This document shows positions 7,837-17,379 of a stretch of 64,000 nucleotides of DNA, one piece after another (the stretch's first letter is position 1; each line of letters opens with the position of its first letter). Where the stretch lies: positions 1-64,000 of the forward strand of contig NZ_LMDA01000009.1 of the NCBI RefSeq assembly GCF_001424985.1. Reading direction: 5' to 3'. A program made the translations under genes and the position numbers. Below the pieces are notes generated by a model. The model saw only the letters and a list, made by a program, of their open reading frames with translations. It was not told the DNA's origin and made no database searches. Origin of the DNA: Rhizobium sp. Root1212 (GTDB lineage: Bacteria; Pseudomonadota; Alphaproteobacteria; Rhizobiales; Rhizobiaceae).

Positions 7837-10128
7837 TCAGAATTCTTCCCAGCTCACCACGTCGCGTCCGCCTGCAACGCGAAGGGTTCTGGTCGATCCA
7901 TCATTTCCTCTGCTTGCGTGACCATATTTAGGCGCTTCATTTCCACCACTATTGCGGCCTGCAGGGGAGACGTGGAACCGAGTGACCAGTTGCTGAAGGC
8001 TCAGAGCTTCATCGTTCAAGGCTACGCTAGCTGCTGTTGCTTCTTCCACCATGGCCGCATTCTGCTGAGTGACCTGATCCATCTGGTTCATAGCGCTGTT
8101 GATCTCCTTGAGTCCGACAGCTTGTTCGGCAGCGGACAAAGATATCTCCCGAACGAGTGAGTTGATGCTCATCACCTGTTCGGAAATCTTCTGCAGGGTC
8201 TTGCCAGCCAAACCGACGAGTTCGACCCCCCCCTTCACCTGCGACCCCGAAGCGTTGATCAATGTCTTGATCTCCTTGGCGGCCGTTGCCGAACGTTGGG
8301 CAAGCTCTCTGACTTCCTGAGCAACGACAGCGAAACCTTTGCCCGCCTCGCCAGCACGTGCTGCTTCAACACCGGCATTGAGTGCCAGAAGGTTTGTCTG
8401 AAATGCAATGTCGTCGATCACGCCGATAATCCGCGACACTTCAGTAGAGCCTTGCTCAATGCTCTTCATCGAGGCGATGGCTCGCTGCACGATTTCCCCT
8501 GACTCCTCCGCATCCTGAGTAGCCAAGCTAACGTTGGTGGCGGCAGTTCGAGCATTCTCGGCGCTGGAGTTGACCTGGGCCGTCAATTGGTTGAGAGCAG
8601 CGGCGGTTTCTTCCAAGCTTGCAGCCTGATTTTCGGTGCGCTTGGCGAGGTCGGCAGCGCTGTTGCTGATTTCCCGCGTACCAGAGCCAATGTTCACCAC
8701 ACTGGATGCCATCGTGGTAATAGTCTGCTCAAGTGCGGCAACCGTCAGGTTGAAGTCGCTCTTGAGCTTGCCATACTCGCCCGGGAACTCTTTATCGATG
8801 CGGTAGGTAAGATTGCCTTTCGAAAGTTCTCCAAGAGCTTCACCAACCAATGCAACGATATGGCGTTGAAGATCGGTCGATTGCTGTCGCTCGGCTTCGG
8901 AGCGACCGCGTTCCATTTCGGCGCTTTGCCGTTCGCGTTCCGCCTCTTCCTCTAGACGGCGGTTATTCGACAGGTCGAAGCGAAATCCTTCGAGGGCCTT
9001 GGCAAGCGAGCCTACCTCGTCTATCCGGCCCTGTCCCTCTACTGGCTGCTCATACTGACCATCGCTGAGGTCCCTTACGTTCGAGAGAAGCTTATTCAAC
9101 GGTTTCTGGATAAACCCCCGAACAGCAAGTTGGAGTGCAGCCATCACAGCGAGCAGCACTAGGACACCTCCGACTACCATGAGGACGGTTTGAGCGCGAA
9201 CAGGTGCATTGATGGCGCTGTAAGGTACGTCAACCAAGATCGCCCAAATGGTGTCCGTTCCAGGAATCCTAAACGGCTGCACGTAGCGGTCAAACTTGCC
9301 GTCGATTTCCGAGATGTTCATTCCCTGCTGCGCCTGCAAGGCGGCTTTGATGGTATCGGCACCTGCCTGATCGTAGTCCTTTGTCGAATCTTCCAGTCGG
9401 GCCCCTACCACCCACTTGCCACTCTGGGAAACCAGCATGGCACGGCCGGTGCCAAAAGGGTGGACTTCGCGAAGCCCATCGGACAATTTTTGAATCGACA
9501 CATCCAATCCAAGGACCCCGAGTAGTTTACCGTTCGAGCGTATTGGGAATGAGATCGAGGTCGCGATATACGACTCGTTGGTCGCAGGTTCCGTGTAAGT
9601 GTAAGGATCGGTCGTTACGCCGTTTGTGGCGTTTGCAGCTGTTTTGTACCATTCTGCGCCGTAGTCATCGGGGAATGATCGGAAGTTCTGTTCGCTGCCT
9701 CGGTTCTCCCAAGACATTGCCAATACGCCGTTCTCGTTCAGGCCGAAGCCCGCATCAGCTGAGCTACCTACCGGTATGTCGAAGTTGCCCTTTTGCTCCA
9801 TGAACCAGGAGTTGTACACGGACGGATTGGAAGCGCCTCCCTGGAGAATTGCTTTCAATGACGTGCGGCTCAGCTCTTTGCTTTCATAGGAACGCAGGAT
9901 TGCGTCGGCCATTGCCTTCGCAGACCCGGATAATACAGCGATATCGCCTGCGACATTGCTGGCCAACCCTCGTGCTTCCGATCTTCCATGGTCGGTCAGA
10001 AGCTCCGTAACCCTATCCCGTGTCTGGCTGATCATGATCAGATTTGAAACGACAAGGACTGAGACAATCGCCGTTCCGGTGACAGCGATGAGTTTCAAAG
10101 TAAGAGATTTTCGAATTGATTTAAGCAT
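7837..10128 (-). CDS. Methyl-accepting chemotaxis protein with Cache sensor and WEEF tail
   Basis: A 763-residue chemoreceptor. TM1 lies near residues 10-33, a double-Cache-type periplasmic sensor follows (blocks [20 protein letters not shown] and [16 protein letters not shown]), then TM2 near 310-332, HAMP, and the cytoplasmic signalling hairpin with [20 protein letters not shown]. The last residues, VSWEEF, form a C-terminal W-x-x-F pentapeptide that tethers CheR/CheB in other receptors. dCache domains commonly bind amino acids and amines. The ATG at 10128 with GGGG upstream begins directly at the TM segment; an ATG four codons earlier (10140) is also possible. A copy of the shared operator lies upstream, so the receptor may steer the cell to the substrate of this district. 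Confidence 0.92.
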   Translation of the reverse strand: MLKSIRKSLTLKLIAVTGTAIVSVLVVSNLIMISQTRDRVTELLTDHGRSEARGLASNVAGDIAVLSGSAKAMADAILRSYESKELSRTSLKAILQGGASNPSVYNSWFMEQKGNFDIPVGSSADAGFGLNENGVLAMSWENRGSEQNFRSFPDDYGAEWYKTAANATNGVTTDPYTYTEPATNESYIATSISFPIRSNGKLLGVLGLDVSIQKLSDGLREVHPFGTGRAMLVSQSGKWVVGARLEDSTKDYDQAGADTIKAALQAQQGMNISEIDGKFDRYVQPFRIPGTDTIWAILVDVPYSAINAPVRAQTVLMVVGGVLVLLAVMAALQLAVRGFIQKPLNKLLSNVRDLSDGQYEQPVEGQGRIDEVGSLAKALEGFRFDLSNNRRLEEEAERERQSAEMERGRSEAERQQSTDLQRHIVALVGEALGELSKGNLTYRIDKEFPGEYGKLKSDFNLTVAALEQTITTMASSVVNIGSGTREISNSAADLAKRTENQAASLEETAAALNQLTAQVNSSAENARTAATNVSLATQDAEESGEIVQRAIASMKSIEQGSTEVSRIIGVIDDIAFQTNLLALNAGVEAARAGEAGKGFAVVAQEVRELAQRSATAAKEIKTLINASGSQVKGGVELVGLAGKTLQKISEQVMSINSLVREISLSAAEQAVGLKEINSAMNQMDQVTQQNAAMVEEATAASVALNDEALSLQQLVTRFHVSPAGRNSGGNEAPKYGHASRGNDGSTRTLRVAGGRDVVSWEEF

Positions 10129-10214
10129 AGCTGGCCCCATCCATGGCTTTCAACAACCTTCTGGATGGCGCGTACGAGCATGTCAGGCACCCACGAAGTT
10201 GTGCCATAAATTTA

Positions 10215-10267
10215 GTACCCAGTAGTTAAAAACGAATTATCAATCTAAAATACTGACCTAGTAGTAT
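10215..10267. promoter_or_regulatory. Candidate operator(s) upstream of the chemoreceptor
   Basis: 10254-10267 reads TGACC-TAGT-AGTAT, a full match to WKACY-N4-RGTMW. A weaker match GTACC-CAGT-AGTTA is at 10215-10228, 39 bp away rather than the usual 20-21. Both lie in the 150-bp gap before the chemoreceptor start on the minus strand. Confidence 0.5.
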
Positions 10268-10284
10268 GTTGATGATTAAGGACG

Positions 10285-11025
10285 TTAGGCGTAGAGCTGC
10301 AACGGAACGACCGAGGCCGAAAATCCGAAGCGAACAGTGATTTCAAGTTTACGGGGAGGGATGGCCAAGGATGGGGCATCATCTTCGTACTCAGCTTTCA
10401 GAGGATTGCCTGCCTCAGCTGCGAGATGAGCAAGGTTTTGGGCAAGAAGGGCGTCACCTCCTGTTAGCGCCCAAGTGGCGGCAGTTCGCTCGATATTGTA
10501 TAGCCCAGGAAGGCGAGCTGGTAGATTTCCTCGCCAGTATCGAGAGATGGCTTCCGCCATGCGAGCAGCTTTTAAAATCTCTCCGCTGCGGGCGACGGCG
10601 ACCGCTCCGAGAAAATCGCTTTTCGCACGGGCGGCTTGGATGAATTCGTCGACTAATTTCTGCTCAAATGATCGATAGTAATCGGCGTATTTGCTTGCCA
10701 GCCTCATGTGGAACGCGTGGGAGCGAGGCGTCAGTTTCGCCCCCTCTGTCCGAAGCTCCGCAATAACTTCGTCCCACAGACTGAGCAGGGCAGGGAATTC
10801 CTGCTCGTCCACGTCCGTTCCGTTTCCCAGACGGCCTGCAACATCCAAATGTCGACAAACGACAAAAGCAATCTGCCGCTCGATAGCGGTCAGGTCTTCC
10901 AAGGAAACTGCCCTCAGCCTGTTGGAGACGTCGTGTCCATCTCTGACCTGGGCACTGAGCATCCAAAGACGCTGTAGCGGATCAAAATGGTTGTCTTCAG
11001 ACCCCGATGTAAGCAACTCGGACAT
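10285..11025 (-). CDS. Hypothetical protein, last gene of the Liv-type operon
   Basis: A 246-residue, mostly helical, soluble protein with no signal peptide. I recognise no family. Visible blocks are FVVCRHLDVAGRLGNGTDVD, a run SHAFHMRLASKYADYYRSFEQKLVDE and a C-terminal beta-rich end (LEITVRFGFSASVVPLQLYA). It overlaps the end of livF and is therefore coupled to the transporter. I chose the ATG at 11025 (AAGG nine bases upstream) over two ATGs six and nine bases earlier. Its position suggests a role tied to the imported compound, possibly an enzyme accessory or a sensor. Confidence 0.7.
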   Translation of the reverse strand: MSELLTSGSEDNHFDPLQRLWMLSAQVRDGHDVSNRLRAVSLEDLTAIERQIAFVVCRHLDVAGRLGNGTDVDEQEFPALLSLWDEVIAELRTEGAKLTPRSHAFHMRLASKYADYYRSFEQKLVDEFIQAARAKSDFLGAVAVARSGEILKAARMAEAISRYWRGNLPARLPGLYNIERTAATWALTGGDALLAQNLAHLAAEAGNPLKAEYEDDAPSLAIPPRKLEITVRFGFSASVVPLQLYA

Positions 11026-11698
11026 GTTCATCATCCTTCATGTCGGCAGCCTTGCCTCTCAACGAGATACGGCCCTGTTCAAGAACAGCTGCATCGCTGC
11101 TCAGGCTGAGAGCGACATTGGCGTTTTGCTCAACCAGAAGAACTGATTTTCCCTCTGCGTTGATGGATTTGATGACCTCTGCCATCGCGCCAACCATGAC
11201 CGGCGACAAGCCCATCGACGGTTCATCCATCAAAACGAGCTTTGGAGCAGCCATGATTGCTCGCCCGATGGCCAGCATTTGCTGTTCGCCACCGCTTAGG
11301 GTGTTTGCGAACTGTTTCCGGCGCTCCGCCAAGCGCGGAAAAACGGAGCATATTTTATCATAGTCCCGCTTCACCGCCGCGCTGTCTCTCCGAAGATACG
11401 CACCGATTTTCAGGTTTTCATCGACGGTCAGTTCGGGAAAAACATGACGTCCCTCCGGAACGTGAGCGATCCCGCGTTCGACAATCGCTTTCGCCGACAG
11501 GTTTTCGATGGGTTCGCCTTCAAAAAGGATGCTGCCTGAAGATGGGCGGACAAGGCCAGATATGGCACGCATGAGCGTGCTTTTTCCTGCCCCATTTGAC
11601 CCAATGATACAGTTGATCCCATGTTCGAATGTGAGGGACACGTCGTGCACTGCCGCGACCCTACCGTAATGGACTGCGAGATTCCGGAGTTCGATCAT
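10997..11698 (-). CDS. livF: Branched-chain-amino-acid-type ABC transporter ATPase LivF
   Basis: A 233-residue ABC ATPase with Walker A GSNGAGKST, signature LSGGEQQML and Walker B LVLMDEPS. The length and C-terminus fit LivF. It is the second ATPase of a HAAT importer and overlaps livG upstream by 4 bp and the hypothetical gene downstream by 29 bp. The partner genes livG, livM, livH and the binding-protein gene lie directly upstream in the same operon. The true substrate need not be a branched-chain amino acid, because the operon begins with alcohol/aldehyde oxidising enzymes. Confidence 0.93.
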   Translation of the reverse strand: MIELRNLAVHYGRVAAVHDVSLTFEHGINCIIGSNGAGKSTLMRAISGLVRPSSGSILFEGEPIENLSAKAIVERGIAHVPEGRHVFPELTVDENLKIGAYLRRDSAAVKRDYDKICSVFPRLAERRKQFANTLSGGEQQMLAIGRAIMAAPKLVLMDEPSMGLSPVMVGAMAEVIKSINAEGKSVLLVEQNANVALSLSSDAAVLEQGRISLRGKAADMKDDEHVRVAYIGV

Positions 11699-12447
11699 GC
11701 TGCCGTTCCCAAATACGCTGACATCACTTCAGGGTGCCGCCTGACGTGCTCCGGCGTGCCCTCCGTGAGCACTTTTCCAAAATTCAGAACCGTAATAACG
11801 TCGCAAAGTTTCATGACGGTTCGCATGTCGTGTTCCACAAGGACCACGGTGGTCCCGCTTTGGCGTATCGCTTGCAACATCTCGACCAGTCGATCTTTTT
11901 CGGAGGCCGTCATTCCCGTAAACGGCTCATCCAGGAGCAAGACACGAGGTTTGGCAGCAAGTGCGATTGCGATCCCAAGGACCCGCTGCTGCCCATGCGA
12001 CAAATCTCGTGCCGCCGCATTCCGAAGATCAGTAAGTCTCGCGAACTGCAGCAGCTTTTCCACCTCATGGTCTCGGTTTTTTGCGTAGGCCTGGCTTTCT
12101 GAGAACCAATCCCTCCAAGACCCGGAAGCGGTCGCGAGCATCCCGTTTGCGATGTTCTGAGCGACCGTTTGATCGGGAAAGAGAACGGTTCCCTGGAACG
12201 TTCTGACCAGCCCCTTTCTCGCCCGATGGCTGGTTGAGGTCGATGTAACTTCCTCACCATCGAGGTGGACGGTCCCCGTTGTCGGTGTGTAAAAGCCCGT
12301 GATGAGGCTGAAGAGGGTCGTTTTGCCTGCACCATTCGGTCCGATTAGACCATGGATGGTTCCCGCCCTCACTTCGAGGTTCACGTCGTTCACGGCGGTG
12401 AGTCCGCCGAACTTCTTCGTTACACCCTTGAGAGATAGAACACTCAT
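11695..12447 (-). CDS. livG: Branched-chain-amino-acid-type ABC transporter ATPase LivG
   Basis: A 250-residue ABC ATPase with Walker [10 protein letters not shown], signature LSHGQQRVL and Walker [12 protein letters not shown]; the LivG-type C-terminal extension ([22 protein letters not shown]) is present. The start overlaps the stop of livM (ATGA) and its end overlaps livF, so translation is coupled through the operon. Confidence 0.93.
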   Translation of the reverse strand: MSVLSLKGVTKKFGGLTAVNDVNLEVRAGTIHGLIGPNGAGKTTLFSLITGFYTPTTGTVHLDGEEVTSTSTSHRARKGLVRTFQGTVLFPDQTVAQNIANGMLATASGSWRDWFSESQAYAKNRDHEVEKLLQFARLTDLRNAAARDLSHGQQRVLGIAIALAAKPRVLLLDEPFTGMTASEKDRLVEMLQAIRQSGTTVVLVEHDMRTVMKLCDVITVLNFGKVLTEGTPEHVRRHPEVMSAYLGTAA

Positions 12448-13448
12448 CGGGCGTCTCCTTTCGTACTGGCAGCGAGTGAGCCGCTGTCGGGCAGGGCGGC
12501 TTTGGGAGCGAAGAGCTTGTCCAACCCGACGAGGCGCTCAATACCTCGCGGCCAAAACAACATGACAAGTATCAGAATGATGCCGTAGATTCCCGGACGC
12601 AGCTCATCAGCGAAACGCAGGGACTCATCGAACCCCATAAGAATGATGCCGCCAAGAATTACGCCATAGAAGGAGCGGGTTCCGCCAACGATGGCCCAGA
12701 TCATCAGATAGAGCGCGAAATTGAGGTTGAACCTGTTTGGCGTGACCGATCCGAATGCATATGCCAGAAGCACTCCAGCAATACCTGCGAACGCGGCTGA
12801 GATGATGAAGGCAATACGACGATAACGACGGGTGTCTATGCCTACTGCTTGGGCAAGAACGTCCTGCTGCTCGATGGTTCGCCAGATTTGGCCCAGCCGA
12901 GACTGCTCCATGCTCCAGATGACGAGCAGACAGACCACCACGATAGCGAGAGCGAGATAGAAAAAAGACGCCGGATGACCGAAGTCGATGGTGATGGGAC
13001 CAACTTCGAGATAGGGAGCTGAAATCCCGGAGAAGCCACGGGTGCCGCCGAAATACTTGAATTTCCTCCAGAGCAAACGAATGGCCTCCGCTGCGCCGAA
13101 CGTTCCCATCAGGAAGTAGAACCCGCGCATTTTCAAGAGCGGGAAGCTCAGAACCGCAGCGACGGCAGCAGCGACGACCGCCCCCGCAACAAGGGAAACC
13201 GGAAAAGGAGCACCCCAATCCTTGACCATGATGGCGGCCGTGTATGCGCCTACACCCTGTAGAACGACGTGAGCAAATGACCATTCCCCAGTCAGCACCA
13301 CCATTCGGTAGCTGGACAGCATGAGGATCATGATCGCGATTTCGGTCGAGAAGGAAACGTAATAGTCCCCGGCAACCAATGGCACGATTGCAGCAGCGGC
13401 TATGGCGATTATCGCAAACCCGAAGCCAGCTTTCTTATTTGAAGTCAT
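12444..13448 (-). CDS. livM: ABC transporter permease LivM
   Basis: A 334-residue polytopic membrane protein with about nine to ten helices and the BPD_transp_2 loop [22 protein letters not shown]…RRYR, where the EAA-like region contacts the ATPases. The length fits LivM. It pairs with LivH encoded 4 bp upstream and with LivG downstream. Confidence 0.92.
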   Translation of the reverse strand: MTSNKKAGFGFAIIAIAAAAIVPLVAGDYYVSFSTEIAIMILMLSSYRMVVLTGEWSFAHVVLQGVGAYTAAIMVKDWGAPFPVSLVAGAVVAAAVAAVLSFPLLKMRGFYFLMGTFGAAEAIRLLWRKFKYFGGTRGFSGISAPYLEVGPITIDFGHPASFFYLALAIVVVCLLVIWSMEQSRLGQIWRTIEQQDVLAQAVGIDTRRYRRIAFIISAAFAGIAGVLLAYAFGSVTPNRFNLNFALYLMIWAIVGGTRSFYGVILGGIILMGFDESLRFADELRPGIYGIILILVMLFWPRGIERLVGLDKLFAPKAALPDSGSLAASTKGDAR

Positions 13449-13451
13449 GGC

Positions 13452-14321
13452 CTAAACTTTCTGAGCCTTGCCCATCAGACCACTCGGCTTCACGACCAGT
13501 ACCAATAGCATCAGGCAAAGGCCTGCGATGCTGGCGACCGTGCTGTCGAAATATGCCGAAATGAACGTGAAGAAGGTCGAGTAGATGATGGCCGCCAAGA
13601 TCGCTCCTTCCAGAGAGCCGATTCCACCCAAGATGATGACGATAAAGGCGGTGATGATGATTGGCTGCCCCATGTATGGGCTTATGCGAACGATTGGAGC
13701 CATGAGGGCACCAGCTGCGCCAGCCAGACCAGCGCTGAGAGCCATAGCAAGGAGAGATATCGCGCCAATCGAAATGCCTTGAAGTCGAGCAGCATCCTTG
13801 TCCTGAGCCACCGCGCGCAGAGCCCATCCGAACTTTGTGGTCCGGAGCAATACCGTCAATCCGCCCAGTAGAACAATTGCTGCTCCAATGACAAAGAGCC
13901 GGTGCCACGGAACATTGATTCCAGCGATACTGGCCGCTCCTGCGAAAGGACTATCGACGAGGAGGTTACTGTTTACCCCGAACAGCCATGCGGCCGCCGT
14001 CTGCAAAACGAGTAGGACCCCGATGGTTACAATGAGGGGGCCCATCGGGTTCTCTTTCAATCGTCGAAAAAGGAACACCTCCATGAATACGCCGATCATG
14101 GCTGTGACCATCACGGCAGCGACAAAACCAACCGCGTAACCACCACCTAAGCTCGTCCCAAAATACCAAGCCGCGTAGGCTCCAACCATATAGAGTTCGC
14201 CATGCGCAAAATTCTCGATGCGCATGACGCCAAAGATCAATGCAAGGCCGACAACGACGAGCGCGGATGCCGCGCTCGCCATTGCAGAGTTAATCAACGT
14301 TTCGATTAGGAACTGCATCAC
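13452..14321 (-). CDS. livH: ABC transporter permease LivH
   Basis: A 289-residue membrane protein with eight to nine helices and the LivH conserved opening GLALIFGVMRIENFAHGE and loop RTTKFGWALRAVAQDKDAARLQGI. It forms the channel with LivM. It lies 17 bp downstream of the periplasmic binding-protein gene. Confidence 0.93.
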   Translation of the reverse strand: MMQFLIETLINSAMASAASALVVVGLALIFGVMRIENFAHGELYMVGAYAAWYFGTSLGGGYAVGFVAAVMVTAMIGVFMEVFLFRRLKENPMGPLIVTIGVLLVLQTAAAWLFGVNSNLLVDSPFAGAASIAGINVPWHRLFVIGAAIVLLGGLTVLLRTTKFGWALRAVAQDKDAARLQGISIGAISLLAMALSAGLAGAAGALMAPIVRISPYMGQPIIITAFIVIILGGIGSLEGAILAAIIYSTFFTFISAYFDSTVASIAGLCLMLLVLVVKPSGLMGKAQKV

Positions 14322-14338
14322 TCAATCTCGGTGCTGTC

Positions 14339-15613
14339 TTATCGACGTTGGTCAGGCATAAGGTCTTCTTCGCGGAACCGCGCTTCGACCTTGTCCTTGT
14401 GGGCCTCGTACCAAGCGGCCTGATCGCCTACTTCAGCGATTTCAACTTTGCCATCCTTCACGACGACGATAGGCCAATTCCCTAGAAGTGCGTTGTCGAT
14501 CCCGAAAAGGTCTTTGCCCCACCATTTCGCTTCGCCGAAGATGTGCTTCGGCGGTGTTGCCTTCATGCTTTCGAGTACCTTGTCCGCGTCGAAACTTCCG
14601 GCAGCTTCAACGCCCTGCTTCCAGACCTCAAGTGCAGCTGGGAATTCCCACGAAGTGTTGTTCCACTCGTTCGGATGCGCAGCATTGTACTCGTTGTAGA
14701 AGCCCGACGGATCGCTGAAGCCGGTTGCGGCCTGTGCGATGGTTTGGTCGTCGAAGCGGGGGAAGAAGGCAATTGAACCTTCCATAAACTCCTTGCTGGT
14801 CCGCTTCACCATATCCGGTAGCAACTCGAAGCCAGCATGAAGAATGCGACCCTTGTAGCCCTGGGTAAACAACTGCTCCACGAGGAGCAGGGCCACAGAT
14901 GGGTAGGTCGTGTCGATGCAAACCGCTTCCGGCTTACCTGCGAGCATGGCACTTACCACCGGCGCAAAGTCCGTCGTTGCGTTGTCGAAATACTGGTCGT
15001 TGACGATCTCGAAGCCGTGTGCGTCGAAACCAGCACGCCAGTAAGCCAGCGAGGAACGACCGGTCACATCATCCTGCGCACAGAGGGAAACAGTCTTGAT
15101 ATTCGGCTCGACCTTTCTCAGGTATTCCACGCCCAACCCAAAATAGAAGGGGTGCGCTTCCACTGGCGCGATGAGATACGTCGAATCCGGGTTCAAGTCG
15201 GACACGTACAGCGTCGCGGTGAGCATCTTGTTGCGGTTGGAGAAGTCCTGCAGCGCAGACCAGTCATCCCCGCCAATGATCATCGTGAATTTCACGTCCT
15301 GATCCTGAAAGGCACGGGCACCCTGGAGTGTTTTTTCCGCGATGTAAGCGCCATCGAACGACACCACTTCGACGTTGTACTGCTCCCCAGCTACCTTGAT
15401 ACCGCCCGCCTTATTGACGCGCGAAGCCCAAACATCAGCTCCGTTTTTTGCAGGCAAACCCCATAGGGAAAGGTCACCGGTCAGCGGCACGAGCGCGCCA
15501 ACTTTGACGGTTTTGGTCTCCGCCCTGAGAACGCCAGGCATCGCGAGAAGCGATGTCCCTGCTGCGGCCGCAAGAAGCGCCTGTCGGCGGGTCATGTTGA
15601 TTGAATTGGTCAT
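14339..15613 (-). CDS. Periplasmic binding protein of the Liv-type importer (Tat-exported)
   Basis: A 424-residue Peripla_BP_6 protein (LivK/AmiC-like; VKVGALVPLTGDLSLWGLPAKNGADVW). The N-terminus carries a twin-arginine signal (MTRRQALLAAAAGTSLLAMPGVLRAE), so it is probably folded before export. It is longer than typical LivK (about 370) and resembles the amide/urea-type members, which suggests a non-standard ligand. It is the first transport gene in the operon, after the GMC-ALDH-GMC genes. Confidence 0.9.
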   Translation of the reverse strand: MTNSINMTRRQALLAAAAGTSLLAMPGVLRAETKTVKVGALVPLTGDLSLWGLPAKNGADVWASRVNKAGGIKVAGEQYNVEVVSFDGAYIAEKTLQGARAFQDQDVKFTMIIGGDDWSALQDFSNRNKMLTATLYVSDLNPDSTYLIAPVEAHPFYFGLGVEYLRKVEPNIKTVSLCAQDDVTGRSSLAYWRAGFDAHGFEIVNDQYFDNATTDFAPVVSAMLAGKPEAVCIDTTYPSVALLLVEQLFTQGYKGRILHAGFELLPDMVKRTSKEFMEGSIAFFPRFDDQTIAQAATGFSDPSGFYNEYNAAHPNEWNNTSWEFPAALEVWKQGVEAAGSFDADKVLESMKATPPKHIFGEAKWWGKDLFGIDNALLGNWPIVVVKDGKVEIAEVGDQAAWYEAHKDKVEARFREEDLMPDQRR

Positions 15614-15661
15614 AATGCTCGCTCCTCTTTCAGTTGTTTTGTTTTTGCTGCCCAGTATGTA

Positions 15662-15675
15662 GGTCCGTATGGACC
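15662..15675. repeat. Inverted repeat GGTCC-GTAT-GGACC in the GMC/binding-protein gap
   Basis: A perfect 5-4-5 inverted repeat immediately beyond the stop of the upstream GMC gene and about 50 bp before the binding-protein start. It may be a short intercistronic hairpin or a regulator site. It does not match the WKACY operator half-site, so I keep it separate. Confidence 0.3.
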
Positions 15676-15677
15676 GC

Positions 15678-17327
15678 CTATCGTTGCGCTACCTTCCAGT
15701 TCTCATTCACCCAGTGCCGCGCTTGCACCGCCGTAAGCTGCTTTCCAAGAATGAGGTCGGCCGCCTTCTCCCCGATCATGATTGTCGTGGCGTTCAAGTT
15801 GGCGCTGACTTCAAGAGGCATGATGGAAGCATCTGCTACCCGAAGGCCTTCGACGCCGCGCACCTTGAGTTCAGGATCGACCACACTCGCGGGGTCTGAT
15901 CCCATCCTGCATGTCCCAGCAGGGTGGTAGGCGGTGGCCACGTGATCGCGCAGCCAGTTCTCAATTTCCTCGTCCGACCTAACGCTCTTCCCAGGTGCGA
16001 TTTCCTCACCGGCCAATCCGCTGAAAGCCTGCTGATCTACGATCTCGCGAGTGAGTTTGATGGCGTCGCGCATGACCTCGACATCTCGATGATCTTGCAG
16101 GTAATTGAAGAGGACTTTGGGAAGCACCGACGGATCGGGTGAGGTCACGCGAACGCTTCCTCTGCTCTCTGCCCGAAGGAGCGTCATATGAATTTGAAAC
16201 GACGGCCCGGCGTGGGGAAGGAAACTGTCGTGCTGGAAAGCAAGTCCCAGAAGTTCGAGCTTTATGTTCGGGTACTCGACGCCCGCTCTGGTCCGTAGAT
16301 AAGCAGCAGCTTCGAACTGATTGCTCGCCGCAATTCCAGACTTCGCGACGAACCATTGGAGGCCTGTCGTGATACGTTTCAATCCGCGTGTCGCGGAATA
16401 CAGGCCAACAGGGCGCTTCGCCCAAAATTGGATCGTGACGTCAGGATGATCCTGCAGATTACGCCCGACTTCGGCCGAGGAGACGATGGGTGCGATCCCT
16501 GCCGCGTGCAGTTCCTCTTGTGGGCCAATACCTGAACGCATCAGAATAGCGGGTGATGCGAAGGAGCCGCCGCAGACGATGATCTCCCGTCTTGCGCGCA
16601 CGACCTCGTCATTGCTGACCGTCTTATAAATGACTGAGACAGCCCTCCCGTTCTCTATATTGATCTTGTCGACCAGGGCATTAGAGATGACCGTCAAATT
16701 GGGGCGTTTACTTGCAGAGTCCAAATAGGCGCGCGCTGTGCTCCACCTGCGACCCCGATAGATCGTCTGCTCATTCGGCCCAAAGCCCTCCATCTGGAAA
16801 GCATTGCTGTCAGCCGTTACAGGGTATCCAGCCTGCTGCCCGGCCTTCAGGAACGCATGGTTGAGCGGATCGCGCGTCAGGTCAGGCCGAGCGACCTTCA
16901 GCGGACCTTCCGAACCGCGATAATTGTTTCCGCCTCCAAGCGAGGTTTCAGCGCGCTTGAAATAGGGAAGAACGTCCGCATAGCCCCAGCCAACGCACCC
17001 CGCCTCGTTCTTCCAATCATCGAAATCGAGAGCATGGCCCCTGGTATAGACCATGCCATTTATTGATGAGGACCCACCCAGCAAACGCCCGCGCGGATGG
17101 GCGATACGTCGCCCGTTGAGATACGGCTCAGGCTCGGTTTGGAAATTCCAGTTCCTCGGGTCTTCTCCCAGCAGTCGCTCGACTGCAAGGGGCATATCCA
17201 CAATCCAACTCTTGTGGTTTCCACCCGCTTCCAGCAACAGAACCTTATTGGTGGTGTCTTCGGATAGCCGCGAGGCTAGAGTACAACCCGCAGAACCCGC
17301 ACCAATGATTATAAAATCGAATTCCAT
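15678..17327 (-). CDS. GMC-family FAD oxidoreductase (alcohol/choline dehydrogenase-like)
   Basis: A 549-residue GMC flavoenzyme. The FAD dinucleotide fold DFIIIGAGSAGCTLASRLSE opens the protein. The GMC signatures [19 protein letters not shown] and GGSFASPAILMRSGIGP follow, and the catalytic His is in ATAYHPAGTCRMG, with an Asn in SANLNATTIMIGE. It should oxidise a primary alcohol to an aldehyde, passing electrons to an acceptor other than oxygen. It is one of three GMC paralogues here (with 18867-20540 and 58629-60263), and lies directly after the aldehyde dehydrogenase gene. It is not clearly BetA, since no BetI or betaine genes are near. Confidence 0.92.
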   Translation of the reverse strand: MEFDFIIIGAGSAGCTLASRLSEDTTNKVLLLEAGGNHKSWIVDMPLAVERLLGEDPRNWNFQTEPEPYLNGRRIAHPRGRLLGGSSSINGMVYTRGHALDFDDWKNEAGCVGWGYADVLPYFKRAETSLGGGNNYRGSEGPLKVARPDLTRDPLNHAFLKAGQQAGYPVTADSNAFQMEGFGPNEQTIYRGRRWSTARAYLDSASKRPNLTVISNALVDKINIENGRAVSVIYKTVSNDEVVRARREIIVCGGSFASPAILMRSGIGPQEELHAAGIAPIVSSAEVGRNLQDHPDVTIQFWAKRPVGLYSATRGLKRITTGLQWFVAKSGIAASNQFEAAAYLRTRAGVEYPNIKLELLGLAFQHDSFLPHAGPSFQIHMTLLRAESRGSVRVTSPDPSVLPKVLFNYLQDHRDVEVMRDAIKLTREIVDQQAFSGLAGEEIAPGKSVRSDEEIENWLRDHVATAYHPAGTCRMGSDPASVVDPELKVRGVEGLRVADASIMPLEVSANLNATTIMIGEKAADLILGKQLTAVQARHWVNENWKVAQR

Positions 17328-17379
17328 GGATTGGCCAACCTACTGCAATGAGGAAATGGACGCAGATCGAACGGCGCGG

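Noticed and set aside
14837-15466. A 209-codon plus-strand frame
   Set aside because: Antisense to the Liv-type binding-protein gene, which has a Tat signal and full-length family features; a codon-bias shadow.
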